Of a stretch of 64,000 nucleotides of DNA, positions 22,643 to 34,587 are shown in pieces. Below the pieces are notes generated by a model. It was not told where the DNA came from. It worked only from the letters and a program-made list of their open reading frames with translations, and did not search any database. Numbering within the stretch: the first letter of the stretch is position 1; every line of letters starts with the position of its first letter. A program made the translations under genes and the position numbers. The stretch covers positions 15,881,169-15,945,168 of the forward strand of contig NC_089591.1 of assembly GCF_019320115.1 (NCBI RefSeq), read 5' to 3'. Source of the stretch: Miscanthus floridulus. Lineage: Eukaryota > Streptophyta > Magnoliopsida > Poales > Poaceae.

Positions 22643-24249
22643 ATCTTCCCCTTTTTGTGATTGATGACAATGCAACCTCGAGTATGTAAAAGAGATGAGT
22701 GAGGTTTTCAACATGCTTGGTTCACATAAGCTTTTGACAATAAGAACAAAGGAGTTAGGTATGCTTATATGACTCAAGCCAACATGGTATACTCAAAAGA
22801 TATGAATTAAACATGAGTACATGAAGTAAAGCTCATTTGAAATGGAGTAAAACACGGAAGCAAAGCCAATGAGCATAACCAAGTGACATGACATATATAA
22901 AATAATGTAGAGAGCACACATGTCACATAAGTCTCACCATCACATGTATATAATACAATGCATGAAAGTAAAGGTGAATGCACGAAGTATCACACACAAA
23001 AGACCAATAGAATCGAGTCCATCTCACACGCTCCCCCTAAATCTAACATACTCGGTCCCTAACATACTCGGTCCCTCTCCGCCTAAATCTAACATACTCG
23101 GTCCCTAACATACTCGGTCCCTCTCCCCCTTTGGTGTCAAGCAACAAAACCTAAAGGTCGGACGGTAGGACAGGAGCAGTCGAGTTGGGCGCTAAGGTGC
23201 GGTGAGAGACCTAGAACTAAACTGCATCATCCTCTGACCCTGAACTCTAAGGGGTCTGACCCTCTATAGCTAGAAGTGAAGGTGAAGCGGTCTGGGTCTA
23301 GTCAGTAACTAGCATGGCATGTAACTCTGTAGGTGTCACTATAGGAAGGAGAGCCACATCTGTCGCTGTCGCTGTCGCTGTCGCTGAAGCCTCAAGTGCA
23401 GGAGTGACTGTCTATGGTGGCTCGGATGATGCACCAGACGATGGAATTGTCTTGGTAGTCCCGATAACTGGAGTAGCTATGGTAACACTAGAGGTGTAGG
23501 CTGCCCTATAAGCTCACTGAAGGTAGCGCTGAGACTCCTAGAGACTAGGGTGTACATCACTAACGCCAAAGAAGTTTGACTCGGAGTGAAGCCCATAACA
23601 ATAGGGGTAAAGTGTGGACCCTGAGCTATCCTTGGTGAAGCAAACCACTGAGACACCTGCTCTGTAGGTGAGGCAAATTGAGGACCTGGTTGTCTCTGAC
23701 TCAGAAGCCCACTGGGCTATACAACTAGAGTCACTAGAGTGGTGGTGGTAGGCTGGCCTATCTAAAATGTAGACTACTGAGGATCAACCCTAATAGCAGT
23801 GAATACATGCTGCATGAAGTCGAGTAACTGCTGCCGAATCATAAGCTGCTGCTGCTGCATGGCCTACTGCCGCTGAAACTCATCCTGTTGTGCTTGAACC
23901 TAAGCAAGTGCAGTTACGGTCTCCTATGCCTGGTGTGCCTGGTCCTACCTTATCCACTCAAGTACAGCTAGAAGTGCTAGGTCTATCTACGGTAGCTGTG
24001 GTGGAGCTAAGATAGAGCCACTGGCCTCTCTATTGTGTGGATGAGGTGCCATCTGCGGAATCGGCTAATAGTCATCGTCTGAGCTGTCACTCGGGTCGCT
24101 CTTGACCTCATCTTCCTGCTGTGCATCAAGCTGCTCCTCCTCTGTCTCTACAATGCCCCTAATGATCTCATCCTACTGAGCTGCTGTCTCTAGTACCTCT
24201 AGGCAATGACTCGGCTGGTGAGGTGTCCTCACATGATTGTGATATAGCA
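22643..24249 (-). mobile_element. Element G internal region (Sirevirus-like), with a decayed Gln-rich frame
   Basis: The strip next to the LTR carries several purine-tract copies on the minus strand (plus-strand CCCCT words at 22649, 23031 and 23121), a Sirevirus hallmark. A block at 23031-23129 holds two copies of a unit built on TAACATACTCGGTCCC. From about 24060 down to 23750 the minus strand keeps one readable Gln-rich frame (VQAQQDEFQRQ, AMQQQQLMIRQQLL, DFMQHVFTAIRVDPQ). It is interrupted by about seven stops, all TAG in the part I read. It is not a recognised domain; it could be a remnant of a retrotransposon ORF. The region ends at an assembly gap. Confidence 0.55.
23031..23129. repeat. 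Short tandem repeat around a CTCCCCCTAAATCTAACATA motif
   Basis: Two units of about 50 bp occur, each containing two copies of TAACATACTCGGTCCC. They sit on the Sirevirus purine-tract motif of element G, so the purine tract itself has been multiplied. Confidence 0.75.
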
Positions 24250-24349
24250 NNNNNNNNNNNNNNNNNNNNNNNNNNNNNNNNNNNNNNNNNNNNNNNNNNN
24301 NNNNNNNNNNNNNNNNNNNNNNNNNNNNNNNNNNNNNNNNNNNNNNNNN
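24250..24349. other. Assembly gap (100 N)
   Basis: There are exactly 100 N, the conventional filler for a scaffold gap of unknown length. Sequences on the two sides need not be neighbours at this distance. Any ORF that crosses it is an artefact. Confidence 0.97.
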
Positions 24350-24535
24350 TGCCCCCATGGCCTCCGCGAGCGAAGCCCACGGCAGCTTGTGCCATTATAT
24401 CCATGGCATGAGCTGACTCTCGGCGAGCAGCTAACAGCTCCACCATCATCTCAGCATGAGTCATTGGCGGTGGCGATGGCGGTGGTGGGAAAGGATGAGG
24501 AGCCTAGAGGTGGAACCTCCTGACCCCCCTACCAT
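24350..24535 (-). pseudogene. N-terminal gag fragment of a Tekay/Del-like Ty3 element (H)
   Basis: On the minus strand the frame reads HPFPPPPSPPPMTHAEMMVE, then LLAARRESAHAMDIMAQAAV and GFARGGHGG, and then enters the gap. A proline-rich start followed by a helical stretch directly after the 5' untranslated region is usual for gag proteins of chromovirus-type Ty3 elements. A TAG stop precedes APHPFPP in the same frame, at a place where CAG (Gln) would be expected. Only about 50 residues are available, so the family call leans on the neighbouring long LTR and primer site. Confidence 0.5.
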
Positions 24536-25075
24536 GCTCAATGGCCCGGCCACTCTCGCCCTAGCCTTCGCCAAGACCGTGAGCCGCCCCCAAACTGGTG
24601 CTCCTACATCTAGACCTTAGATTCATTTGTAAGAGATAGGAACCATCCATTTAGAATGACCTTAACAATCAGAAACATGGGATTAGAGAAATGACAACAC
24701 ATTTATTAAAGCATTCCTTTAGTTAGCCTATGTAGGGGGATTTTAGTTTAAGTATGATACTATTATCATTATGCATGCTTCGGCCTATACGTTCACTGAA
24801 GCCGGAATATAGCGGCACTCATAAAATTTTTGGCACATCACACACTCACTTTCTGTATACTAAGCAATTTCTTATGCGACATAAGTCAGTGTACCTATAG
24901 AAAACTAATTAGATAAGACCAGTGCCGCTATCCTAGATAGACCGTATTGCTAGGGCTTATATTTATTTACATAATGTAATTGCATCCTACTTTTCGCAAA
25001 GCTTTTGTTGGTCAAATTTTTAAGTTTTGAAAAAGAGTGATGAAACTCGTAATCATTATTGTCTCTGGTACCATC
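24536..25075 (-). other. 5' untranslated region and primer site of element H
   Basis: This is noncoding sequence between the gag start and the LTR. At its LTR end the minus strand reads TGGTACCAGAGA (plus positions 25062-25073), one base away from the tRNA-Met primer site TGGTATCAGAGC. Confidence 0.6.
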
Positions 25076-28000
25076 TGTGGTAGAACCGCCTAAAATAGCA
25101 CACTTACGGAGGCGCTCGTCTTCCACCAGACACTAAGCACCCCAAAAGCAAGCTACAGCGGGCGGTATCCGTCGGGCACACCCCAAGGGAGAACCCGAAA
25201 GATCCACATTTTTCCCAAGGATCCAATAATGAGAATGAGTTACAATACTTGTCCATTTCATACATCAGAGTTTCTTAAAAGTACATGATTACAATACCAA
25301 ATGTCATAGTGCGGAATGATAAACAACAGAATTTAAAATAAACATCTAGCGATAAGGACGAGGATCCATTTGAGCCCACCAGAAGAATCATCCACACAAA
25401 GGTACTTCTCATTCATCACCTGCAACAGGGGTAAATAAACCCTGAGTACACAATGTACTCGCAAGACTTATCCGACTAGTGGGAATAATTTTCTGACTCC
25501 AAGGAATATGAGAAGCTTTATGGTTTGCTGGTTTATTTTAGCAGAAAGCAATACTAATAATGAGTCCTTATTTATGTTGTTATTATTGGCCACATCAAGT
25601 TATTATCTATCCAGTCTATATAAGCTGTCTGTTCTACTTTCAAGCAAGAGTTAAGCAATTAGTTCCATTTCATCAGCTTCCATCTTTCAGTTCTTACTAC
25701 GATGCTAGAGTTAAGACAAGTCAAACTGACTCGGCGGTGATTCATGAACCAATGTGCCCAGCTAGGTGCTCTAAAAACACATGCCCCGCTTGTACCCTAG
25801 GCACAAGCAGGACCAACCCATCACTCTCCTGTCCCAGGGTGTCTAGGTCCCCATCTAAACTTAGACTCCAAGCCCCCACTCCTGAGTTCCGGACTTAGTG
25901 TGGTGCAATGACCTCCACCATCTCCGCCTCCAATCAGTCAGTCCGAAAAGAGCCAGATCCACGATAAGAGAGCAAAAAGTCTTCCCTGCGCCCATACCCA
26001 AGTATGCGCTCGGGACAATAGATCTATAACTTGCCTAGCGTCCATTGCAACGACCGGTCCTTAATCGATACGGACAGGGAAAAAGTGTAACCAAGTCATG
26101 CCCTGTTGGCCGCAGGACACAACCCCTTACACCCACCAGTACCCAAACCATATTCCTTCCCAGTCACCATTTTCCTTTCCACCTATTTTATCATGAGTGA
26201 TCATATTTATCACCTATTTGTGAGTAACAGCAGGTTACTCACGCTACCGATATCCTAAGCATAGCAGCTACTCGACCTATACTAGTAGGACTCATAGGTA
26301 GGTATATTTAAGCATGTAGTTTCCATAAAATGCCGGTAACATAAATGCACATCATATATATATCCAGTGATCATTAAAAATAGAGGTTATGCACCGGGGC
26401 TTGTCTTGGGCAGGCGATGGGTCAGTAATGTCAGCACCAACAGGCTCCGGGGCTCCCTCCTGCACGAGGATCTCCTCCTCGTACTTCTCGATCACCTCGT
26501 CGTACTCCGGTTCGTTGACGGGCATGAACTCAACCAACTCGTGATCTACATGCATGACATGATGATGCAATACTTAGTAATATAGCAACAACAACTCTTA
26601 AAACAAAAGTACATCTGTCTAACTACTAAGCTAGTGCTATCGACCACAGTACTAAGCCTATCTCTTGTTACCGACAACAAGTTTGAAGTATGACATACAT
26701 TATTATTATAGCAACTACATGTATTCTTACTCCTAATGCTGATTTACGCTATATAAGATAAAGCAAGGATAATGGCTAATCTATTTATCATCTTACTCTA
26801 GGGCTACAAAATTTAAAGGAAGTACATAATAATCTAGTGAGCCTACTGTAAAATTTTTATAGCCATATCTATCACCAATCTACCACAAAAATTCCTATAA
26901 TTATTAATCTACATAATATTAAGATCTCTAGTTTGAATTTATGAACCTACCCTTGTCACAGCTATCTGTAATCTAAATACACTAATAGGTAGATGGTATT
27001 TTTATGAACCTAACAAAATTAGTTTCACTATTTTTGGATATCTACAAGATTTACTACAATTTATCAAAGTTCAGCTAGAAACTATATTGCATAAACATTT
27101 GTAATTCATTGGAAATTGGAAAACGCAATTCACAGCGTGGCCCAACACGCACGCGGCTAGGCCCGCAAGGCGGGGCGCACGCGCGAGCAGCCCGCACACA
27201 ACCGGCTTAGGCGGAAGCGGCGCACGGCCGGCCCAGGCGGGAGCGGCGGTGGCCCAACGCGAGGCAGACAGCCCGGTCGCGGCTAGGGTGCGCGCGCGGC
27301 CATAGGTGAGACCGGCGGTCCATGTGGACGGAACGAATGGCCCAGCGCGACGACGCGGATGCAAGCGGCCCAGCGTGGCGAGCGCGGACGCGGCTGGCCC
27401 ACAGCGGCGGTGCGGATGCTAGCGCGCGCCCAGTGTGGCAGCGGACCGAGGCCTGCGCGGGCAGGCCAGCCCACGGCGGGGGCACGAGCGCTAGCACGAG
27501 CTAGCCCAGGCGAGGGCGCAGACCGTGGGCGCGGCTGGCCTAGGTGACTACACGGACGTGAGCTGACAGAGGAGGGCGTATTTCTAATGTGTTCGGGATT
27601 TATTTTACTACACGAAAGCGGCCCTACAATGGGTGTGATGTAGGAATGACGCAGAGATGATGTCAACAAGCTAAGAGCAACAACACGCACCGCCGGCTGC
27701 TAGCTTGCTCTGCTTGCCTGCTCGAGCGTGGCACGGTTGTCGCGAACAGAGCACACCGGTGTGCTGTTCGCGGTGCTGCAACTGGCCTGACGCAGAAGGG
27801 CGCGAGGGTGAGGATGAACCGGCAGACCCCGCAGAGCCCACGCTGGAGGTCGCCCGGAGCCGCGAGGAGAACGCCCCACACAAGCTCATAGCAGGATGAC
27901 GCTCGCCGGGACGACTTCCAATCGATAGCTAACTATCTGAGCTTGCGGTGCGTACGGTTAATTGGAAAGATGTGGAGTATTGCGGGGCCAATTTGCCGAG

Positions 28001-28833
28001 GCGGCGCCGTTCGGAAACTTAAAGCGGCCAGCAATGACGACAACTTGAATGGACGCCCCAACATCGTACTACCACACAGTGACGGGTTAGGCACCGAGCT
28101 ATACTCCCATCCGTCCTCCACACGTGCGCGATAACAAGGATGGGCCAGCTCAGTGGTTTGGCCTTGGCGCGGCGCGGCCGGCCGGCCACCGTCCAAGACA
28201 ACGTGACGACAAACTTTGCGTGGCCTTGCGTGCAAACGTAAAAGCGAGAGCAAGTCCACACGCGTGCGGCGAACGTGTGATTTCAGCAATGGCGTACATG
28301 CAAGTTCCTAGCATGATAATCCAAGGCCGTGGTAAATACGGAAAGAAAGCAAATGAAGGCTACAGTACCATGCAATGCAAGCCCGTACGTGCAAAGCCGA
28401 TATATACACAAGTCACAAGCTAGTTCAAAAGTATTGCTTGGCTAATTGATGGTCCAAAATGACTCTCGGCCCATTCACGCCACGGGCTCAAGAAGCCCCA
28501 AAACCCTAGTACAACACCAGCAAATAATTCTAAATCCCATCAAAGCGCTCGAGTACACGCGAGTCGCGTGCCTAGGCGCGGCAACAGCGGTGCGGTCTGG
28601 GCAGCGGTGCGTGCGGGCGTGCGTTCTATAGCCTTTTCGTTTAATAAAAATTCGTTTAGGACACCAAGTCATACAACGTGACATGCAATGTAACATCCAT
28701 TTCATGTTTCAAATGAATGTTTCAAGTTCCATATATTGATTTATACCCTATATTACATACATGTACACAAAAGTAAAATGTTCATACAGTGTTTTAACAA
28801 AAAGCTATACAATGTAACACCGAGGGTGTTACA
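25076..28833 (-). repeat. Long LTR (3.76 kb), Tekay/Del-like Ty3 element H, 5' LTR on the minus strand
   Basis: Read on the minus strand it begins TGTAACACCCTCGGTG (ending at plus 28833) and ends GGCGGTTCTACCACA (from plus 25076), next to the primer site. A start of TGTAACACCC and a length above 3 kb are typical of grass Del/Tekay LTRs. The interior is AT-rich except for a GC-rich part (27120-28260), which throws up several spurious ORFs on both strands. No second LTR is in the window; the element continues left into or beyond the gap. On its right it interrupts a LINE fragment. Confidence 0.7.
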
Positions 28834-29125
28834 GACGTAAGGGACCATCTGGTGATCCTCTTGTGAGTGCCTCTCCATATCCTTCTTGTGGAAGCTTAGC
28901 GCCATCTTATTCACAATGTCCACGCCTTGCACCAGCTCCTTCTCCATGTCCACCTTTTGAAGTCCTGCCCAATATGTGATGAAAGAACATCTCATATAAA
29001 TTATCTCAGTAGGAGATTTAACTCTTTTGCTCTTGAAGCAATCAGAGTTCCAAATTCTCCAGCTAGCCCAACAAACAGCTGCCAGTCCCAAGGCATACAC
29101 TTGTTTACCACATGGGAAACTGTTA
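28834..29125 (-). pseudogene. C-terminal fragment of a LINE (non-LTR) reverse-transcriptase polyprotein
   Basis: The minus strand reads VYALGLAAVCWASWRIWNSD, CFKSKRVKSPTEIIYMRCSF, then ITYWAGLQKVDMEKELVQGV. This resembles the tail that follows the zinc-binding domain of plant L1-type reverse transcriptases, where a CWAIWK(S)RND-type motif is usual. Only about 90 codons remain. The left end is cut by the LTR of element H and the right end by a possible DNA element at 29126. The frame itself is open for the whole fragment. It is a dead remnant; the family call is from motif memory. Confidence 0.55.
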
Positions 29126-30249
29126 GGGCCTGTTTGGTTCGTTGCCCAGCCGAGCCTGGCTCGCACGAGCCAGCCAGCCAGGCCAGCTTTGGCCAGGCTC
29201 TGTGCATGCAACAACCCCCACGAGAGCGCGCGCGCCTGGCCACGCACGCCAGTAGCAAGGATTACAAAAAATCTCATCTCGAACATCTCACGGTCACGGG
29301 CACAGGAACATTGCGAAATACACCATGCCATGAGAAACAATCCCGAATATATCATGAAACGTCTCAACATTACTATAGGAATAATCTATAATTTGTCATA
29401 TAACATTTCATGTGACAGAGGAAATATAAAATAAAACAAAATAATCAATAAAATAATTAATTAGAATAGAATAAATAAAAATTACAAAAAGGAAATTAGA
29501 AAAGAAAAAATAAAAAAGAAATGGAAAGATAAAAAACCAGAAGAAAATTAAAAAAAAAAGAGGCTGATACAGTGGAGAAACATGGACTCAAACATAAATC
29601 ATACATGGGCTGAATTGGAAATCTGGAATACATGGACCAAAATGAAATGACAAGGCTGACGAAGTGGGAAGGAAACTTGGTCCAACAACAGACTACCGCA
29701 GAAAACAATCAAGCTAAGACTAGGAAAAGGAATTGATGGAGGGACTGGTCGGCGGAATGCACAGGTATGACTGGTCGGATCCAAGAACGATGCCGACTCT
29801 CTCGACCCCGACCTAAGCTAAGGTTGCTGCTTTAACTTTTACCCTCAATTCATCCTTCTTGTTGAGGCAATTCGATCATTAGAATGATGGTTCCTACTTT
29901 TAAATCCTTCAATCTTTGAACTACAAGATTCGATCTCTCAGCAAATTTAATTTCCATCAGTTAATTAATCACATTTGAAGTTTCTTCTCTGCAAGAACAA
30001 AACTGCCTCAAAATTGTCTTGTGATGGAATTTGGCTGTAACATATATTGTCTTGTGATATATAATGTCTGTGATAAAATACTGTTTAGATGTTGGCAAAT
30101 TGTATAGAAATCTAGATAGAATGAAGTGTGTATTACGGAGGGGCTAAAATACATTCGGGCGCATTCTACACAGCAAGGGCGCTGACCTGCCTGATCATAC
30201 ATTTCAAACTCTTGCATGCAAAAAGGCCAATGAAGCAGCCAAACAGACC
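29126..30249. mobile_element. Possible DNA transposon or MITE-like insertion
   Basis: The left edge GGCCTGTTTGGTTCGTT (29127) matches 13 of 17 bases of the reverse complement of the right edge, whose last nine bases (AAACAGACC) end at 30249. Ends of this form are common in grass hAT and PIF relatives. It interrupts the LINE reading. No clear target duplication was found and no transposase is inside; 29480-29560 is A-rich. The call is tentative. Confidence 0.3.
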
Positions 30250-30481
30250 ATGCCACATCAGAAACAATCCACCCCACGAGCGTGTTTCAGATCAATTTGA
30301 CTTCAGATAAAACTAAAACATTTAGTTTTTCGATATGGAGGTAGTGTATATTACTAACACGTGTTGTCTTTGAGTGTTTTGTTTTTTGTTCTCTAAAACT
30401 AGCTCATAGAATGATTATCCATGCCCATCGTCATTGCGATCCACCTGATGTTCTATATGGCCAAACATATTCCTATATTTC

Positions 30482-30583
30482 AGGCCTTGTGCTGGTATGA
30501 ATTAAGGTGGAAAATTAACTGATTTTCCATCTCAACACATATGGATTATATGAGATGGATACGACTCCAGGCAAACAAGGCCT
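30482..30583. mobile_element. Small MITE candidate (about 102 bp)
   Basis: The ends AGGCCTTGT and ACAAGGCCT are perfect 9-bp inverted repeats enclosing an AT-rich core. The ends resemble grass hAT-type MITEs. No convincing target duplication is seen. Confidence 0.45.
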
Positions 30584-32049
30584 CATACAGTATAGAATAA
30601 TGCAAGGAAATAGCGAACTACACGGACATATCAACAAGCTATAATAAGATCGTGTTAATAAGAAGTGGACACTGATCCTGATATATATAAACATACTAAA
30701 ATGGCGTGATAAAACATGCCAGGTTGCTCCAGTCGAGATCTCTTACTGCGAATCCTTCGGAATATATATAATTGCTCCAATCTACAGCTCAGCCGTACAG
30801 GGAGTAGTAGTCAAGTAAGGGAAAGCAATGTCACGGACTAACTAGCTGGGAACTTGGGCCAACACTCCAGGTCTCACACTACTACAGCCAGGCACGGTTG
30901 GGGCGGCTGGTGAGCCACTATAGGGTTTGATCACCGAATGATTCAGCTGGCTCAACTAATAACAGAGAGGCTGATGAAATGTCATTCATTCCTTGATAAA
31001 TTAGACTCATCTGGAGACAAGAAGTAAAGTCAGGAAAACAAAATAAAGTGTAGCAGATCAATCTAACAAGGAAATTAATGAAGCGGATATACATGCAAGA
31101 AATGTCCAACTGATGGAGAATAAGATGCATCATGCTCAGTGCAAAGCTTGGCATGCAGTTCATCACAAGGATTATTCCAATGAAACTCATTCCCCCATAC
31201 CAATTAATTAAACAAACCTTTTGACCTCATTTCCATTTGCTGATGATCAAGTTGAGTTACACTGACTACCTCCAAATGCAGTACTGTCCTGATGCAGATC
31301 CATCTGCCACTGGACTTAATAATAAGCTAGGAAGTTATATATATTAGGAGGATGATCTGCAAAGGCGCGCAAAACTAATCCAGGGTGGGCCATCAAATTC
31401 TCGTATCGAGATGTAGCTATATATACATTCATATACAAAGACTTTCTACTGGAGTAATAAGAAGAAAGTAAACAGCTAGCTGAAATATAATATCAAAGAA
31501 AAGCTTGTATATATATGACCATGGAATGTTTGTGATGGAGCTGCATCTGCCACTGCACCTATAAAGGAAGAGAGCATCATCAAGAACACCATATATATGT
31601 CACCATGCACGAGAGCTAGTCGCCCGCCTTCAGAGGTGCAGGTGCAAATGCAGCTCTATCACATCACCCTTGCATTATTTCTCTCCCATGTCGTCTCTGA
31701 TGATGACGAATAGTTCAGATTATATATGTATGTATTCAGAAGATTGGCATGATAAGGCTCATGGTTGAGATATAAACACGTAGATATACTAGCTAAGCTA
31801 GCTAGCTAGCTATACAGACCGGCTATGCGCATATAGACATATATATAGGCTTTGGACAAGAAGCAAACAAGCAAGTAAAGCTAGCGTCATTACTATTAAG
31901 GAAGAAGAAGAGTCTCCATCATCGTTCGGCTAGCACACACCGCTAGCTCTTAGTGCCTTTATTTGTAAAGATATGCACGAACATTTCAGGAAAAAAAGAA
32001 AAGAAAAGATATGCACCAAGGATATGATATGATACACCCTCGATCGATC

Positions 32050-32130
32050 GCACGTGGCCCGCAGCCACGCTTCACATGGGGCATGCACGCCGGGCCAACG
32101 GCGGCGTGCCACGTGTGGCGTCACACGTGT
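32050..32130. promoter_or_regulatory. Cluster of ACGTG (G-box/ABRE-type) cores
   Basis: CGCACGTGGCC (about 32050), GCCACGTGTGG (about 32107) and TCACACGTGTGCG (about 32121) lie within 80 bp. Such clusters bind bZIP factors in plants. No gene start can be assigned to it, so the role is open. Confidence 0.3.
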
Positions 32131-33084
32131 GCGGCACCTGCGACGCACGAGGGGATGGGCAGTGAGCCTGATGGATGGAGACACGGCAGCTAACGCGCGT
32201 GGAGATGGATGCATCGGTCGCGTCATGTGTAGCTCAAGATTTCAAGCGTCACTGCTTCGCTCATCGCCTTATGCCTAATTCCTTGCATATAATGTTCGAG
32301 CACAACGGACGGATGGCTCATATGGAACGCTTCTACAGAATCGGACATCACCGTCGGCCTCCCCGCTTCTGGATTTGGTGTGGTTCTAAGCTTCAAAATC
32401 AAAAAATAATTGGGGATAGGCTAAAACCGGCAGTGAAGGTCCACATCACTGTCGGTTCATGGCTGACACCGGCAGTGAGTTGACGGCCACTTATTATTGC
32501 CGGTTCTAGCCAAGAACCGTCGGTGATTTTAGGCTATCACTATCGGTTCTATCCAAGAACCGACGGTGATAAAATGACAGTACAAAAAGCTGGCGCCGTC
32601 CTCTCCTTCCTCATCTCTTCCATCCTGAGCACAGAGGCACTACCGGATCCAGGAACTTTGCCGAGTGCCAGGCGCACTCGGCGAAGCCCCAAAAACACTC
32701 AGCAAACCGGCAAACGACACTCGACAATTGGCACTACTAGAAAACAGACATTTCATCCCACCTCTATTTTTGCCTTTAGTCCCGGTATTTTTGTGTTCGG
32801 GACTAAAGGGACTATTAGTCCCGGTTGTATCCTCAAACAAGGATACAAAGTTCCTGCCCCAAGTGTGTGGCGACGGCAGGCAATAATTAGTCCCGGTTCT
32901 AGCCCAGAACTGGGACTAAAGGTTATCCTTTAGTCCCGGCTGGACCCTCCAACCGGGAATAAATCTTTACTCCCGATTTGAGGATCCAGCCGGGACTAAA
33001 GGATAACCTTTAGTCCCGGCTGAGCTATAACCGGGATAAAATCTTTCTTAATAAAATAATATAGTCGTGTTGGACAAAAAAAAT

Positions 33085-33166
33085 GGGGCAGCCAGGCATT
33101 GAACCCACGACCTCATAGCCAAGGTCCAAACCGCAGCGCACTAGCTAGCCATCTGAACTAAGTCAC
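33085..33166 (-). other. Degraded tRNA-like sequence inside E2
   Basis: On the minus strand TAGTTCAGATGGCTAGCTAG resembles an A box and AGGTCGTGGGTTCAATGCC a B box, about 50 bases apart as in tRNAs. The acceptor ends do not pair, so it is not a working tRNA gene. It may be an inserted tRNA fragment or a SINE head. Confidence 0.45.
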
Positions 33167-34297
33167 TTTCTCGACAAGAAAGCACCCAAACATTTATTTA
33201 ATAAGAGAAAAGACCATTTAATTGATTATATTCTTTTGTTAACTATACTTTGAATTTTCTAGTCCATGTGCTTTCTAGTGCTTGAATTTTCTAGTCCATG
33301 TGCTTTCTAGTGCCTGATTGATCTCATAATTTTTATCAGGGTTTCAAATGCCCAGTGTGAAGCCACCACCAAGTTCGAGATTTTTCTGAATTGGTTTGGT
33401 AATTTTTTCACTTTAATTGAATTTCCACGCGACTTCACCGATTAATTATACGTTGAACTGAGTCCATCCCCGAAAAGATCCGGAATGGTGCCAAACTTTG
33501 CCAAATGGTCTCTTGTGCCCTAGGAGACAAATATTTGTGGAGGTTGATGCAAAATTATATTATTTTGAATATGTAATTCATCGTATTTCGTCTCACGTGG
33601 CACAAAGAAAAATGTAATAATAAAAATAATTATTAGAAAAACCTAAGATCTTGTGTGGGGCCATATTTTGGGTGTAAATGACTGCCAAAAAAATTTTAAG
33701 CCATTTCGACATAGGCGGAGTCGACGTGCTTCACAGAGGTATATAGAACCTTTCGTCGAACCCTATCTATACACCTAGGTTCTCTGGGATTCTGAGGTCC
33801 ATGTGCTTTCTAGTGCTGGATTGGGCTGAAACTTTTTCTCAAGACTTCAAATGCCTTATGTGTAGCCACCACCAAGTTTGAGATTTTTCTGAGGTGGTTT
33901 GGTACTTTTTTAACTTTAATTGAATTTCTGCCTGAACTCACCGATTAATTATACAATGATTAATGAAGAACCTAAAGATTTAAGTTACAATTACGTGAAA
34001 ACTAATTTCCTGTCGAAACCTAATAAATTTAATAATTTCAATTAAAGTCTATATTTTTGCATTAACAAAAATAGTGAGTATTAGTTGCATTATGTTCAAC
34101 ATTTATAATAAAAAACACAATAGTTTAGGTCACATATTTTTTGTGCAGTAAATGAAAATAAAGTTTATTACTTTTTTTAAAAAAATTTATGCCTAGTATT
34201 GAATTTACTGCGCAAATAATAAGACTTAAACATTTAAATACAAAACATATATAAAATAAATTGATCTGCTTAAAAGTTGGTTGGAAATGAAAGTGTA

Positions 34298-34495
34298 GCC
34301 CACCTTTAGTCCCGGCTCCTACCACCAGCCGGGACTAAAGGTGGGCTGCATTTGGCGGCCCGCCAAAAAATCCTTTAGTCCCGACTCCTGCCACCAGCCG
34401 GGACTAAAGGTCCCCCCTTTAGTCCCAGCTGGTGGCAGGAGCCGGGACTAAAGGTGCTTTAGTCCCGGGCGATGGATGGAGCCGGGACTAAAGGC
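34298..34495. repeat. Internal subterminal-type repeat cluster of E2
   Basis: Alternating TTTAGTCCCGGCT and GCCGGGACTAAAGG units form several inverted pairs. In CACTA elements such repeats are the binding sites of the TNP1/TNPA protein. They end just before the TATA box of the E2 gene. Confidence 0.75.
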
Positions 34496-34500
34496 CCCTC

Positions 34501-34512
34501 TCCTATATACCG
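34501..34512 (+). promoter_or_regulatory. TATA-type promoter of the E2 gene
   Basis: TCCTATATACCG is followed by a CT-rich leader (CTCCCTTCTCTCTTGCTCC), which fits a plant core promoter. It lies 3' of the subterminal repeats, as in En/Spm. Confidence 0.5.
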
Positions 34513-34587
34513 TTGCCTCCCTTCTCTCTTGCTCCTCATCGATCGTCTTCGTCTTCAGCGCGTCCCTAGAGCTCCGCCACTGCCGAT

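Larger units (their letters stand above)
30250..32328. other. Anonymous DNA without a supported gene
   Basis: This is mostly AT-rich with several GCTAGC and TATATA words (31790-31850). It contains one MITE candidate (30482-30583) and a cluster of ACGTG cores (32050-32130). No ORF has a recognisable domain. Confidence 0.5.

Noticed and set aside
24168..24464. ORFs crossing the run of N
   Set aside because: The middle is undetermined sequence and the two sides belong to different elements.
27071..28423. Several 60-135 codon ORFs in the GC-rich part of the element H LTR
   Set aside because: They lie inside an LTR, overlap on both strands, and show no motif.
28927..29434. Plus-strand ORFs of 135 and 154 codons
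   Set aside because: They are antisense to the LINE fragment and cross the presumed DNA-element edge; no domain.
30868..30960. CACTACTACAGCCAGG at 30877 as a possible CACTA terminus
   Set aside because: No subterminal repeat array follows it and no partner end was found nearby.
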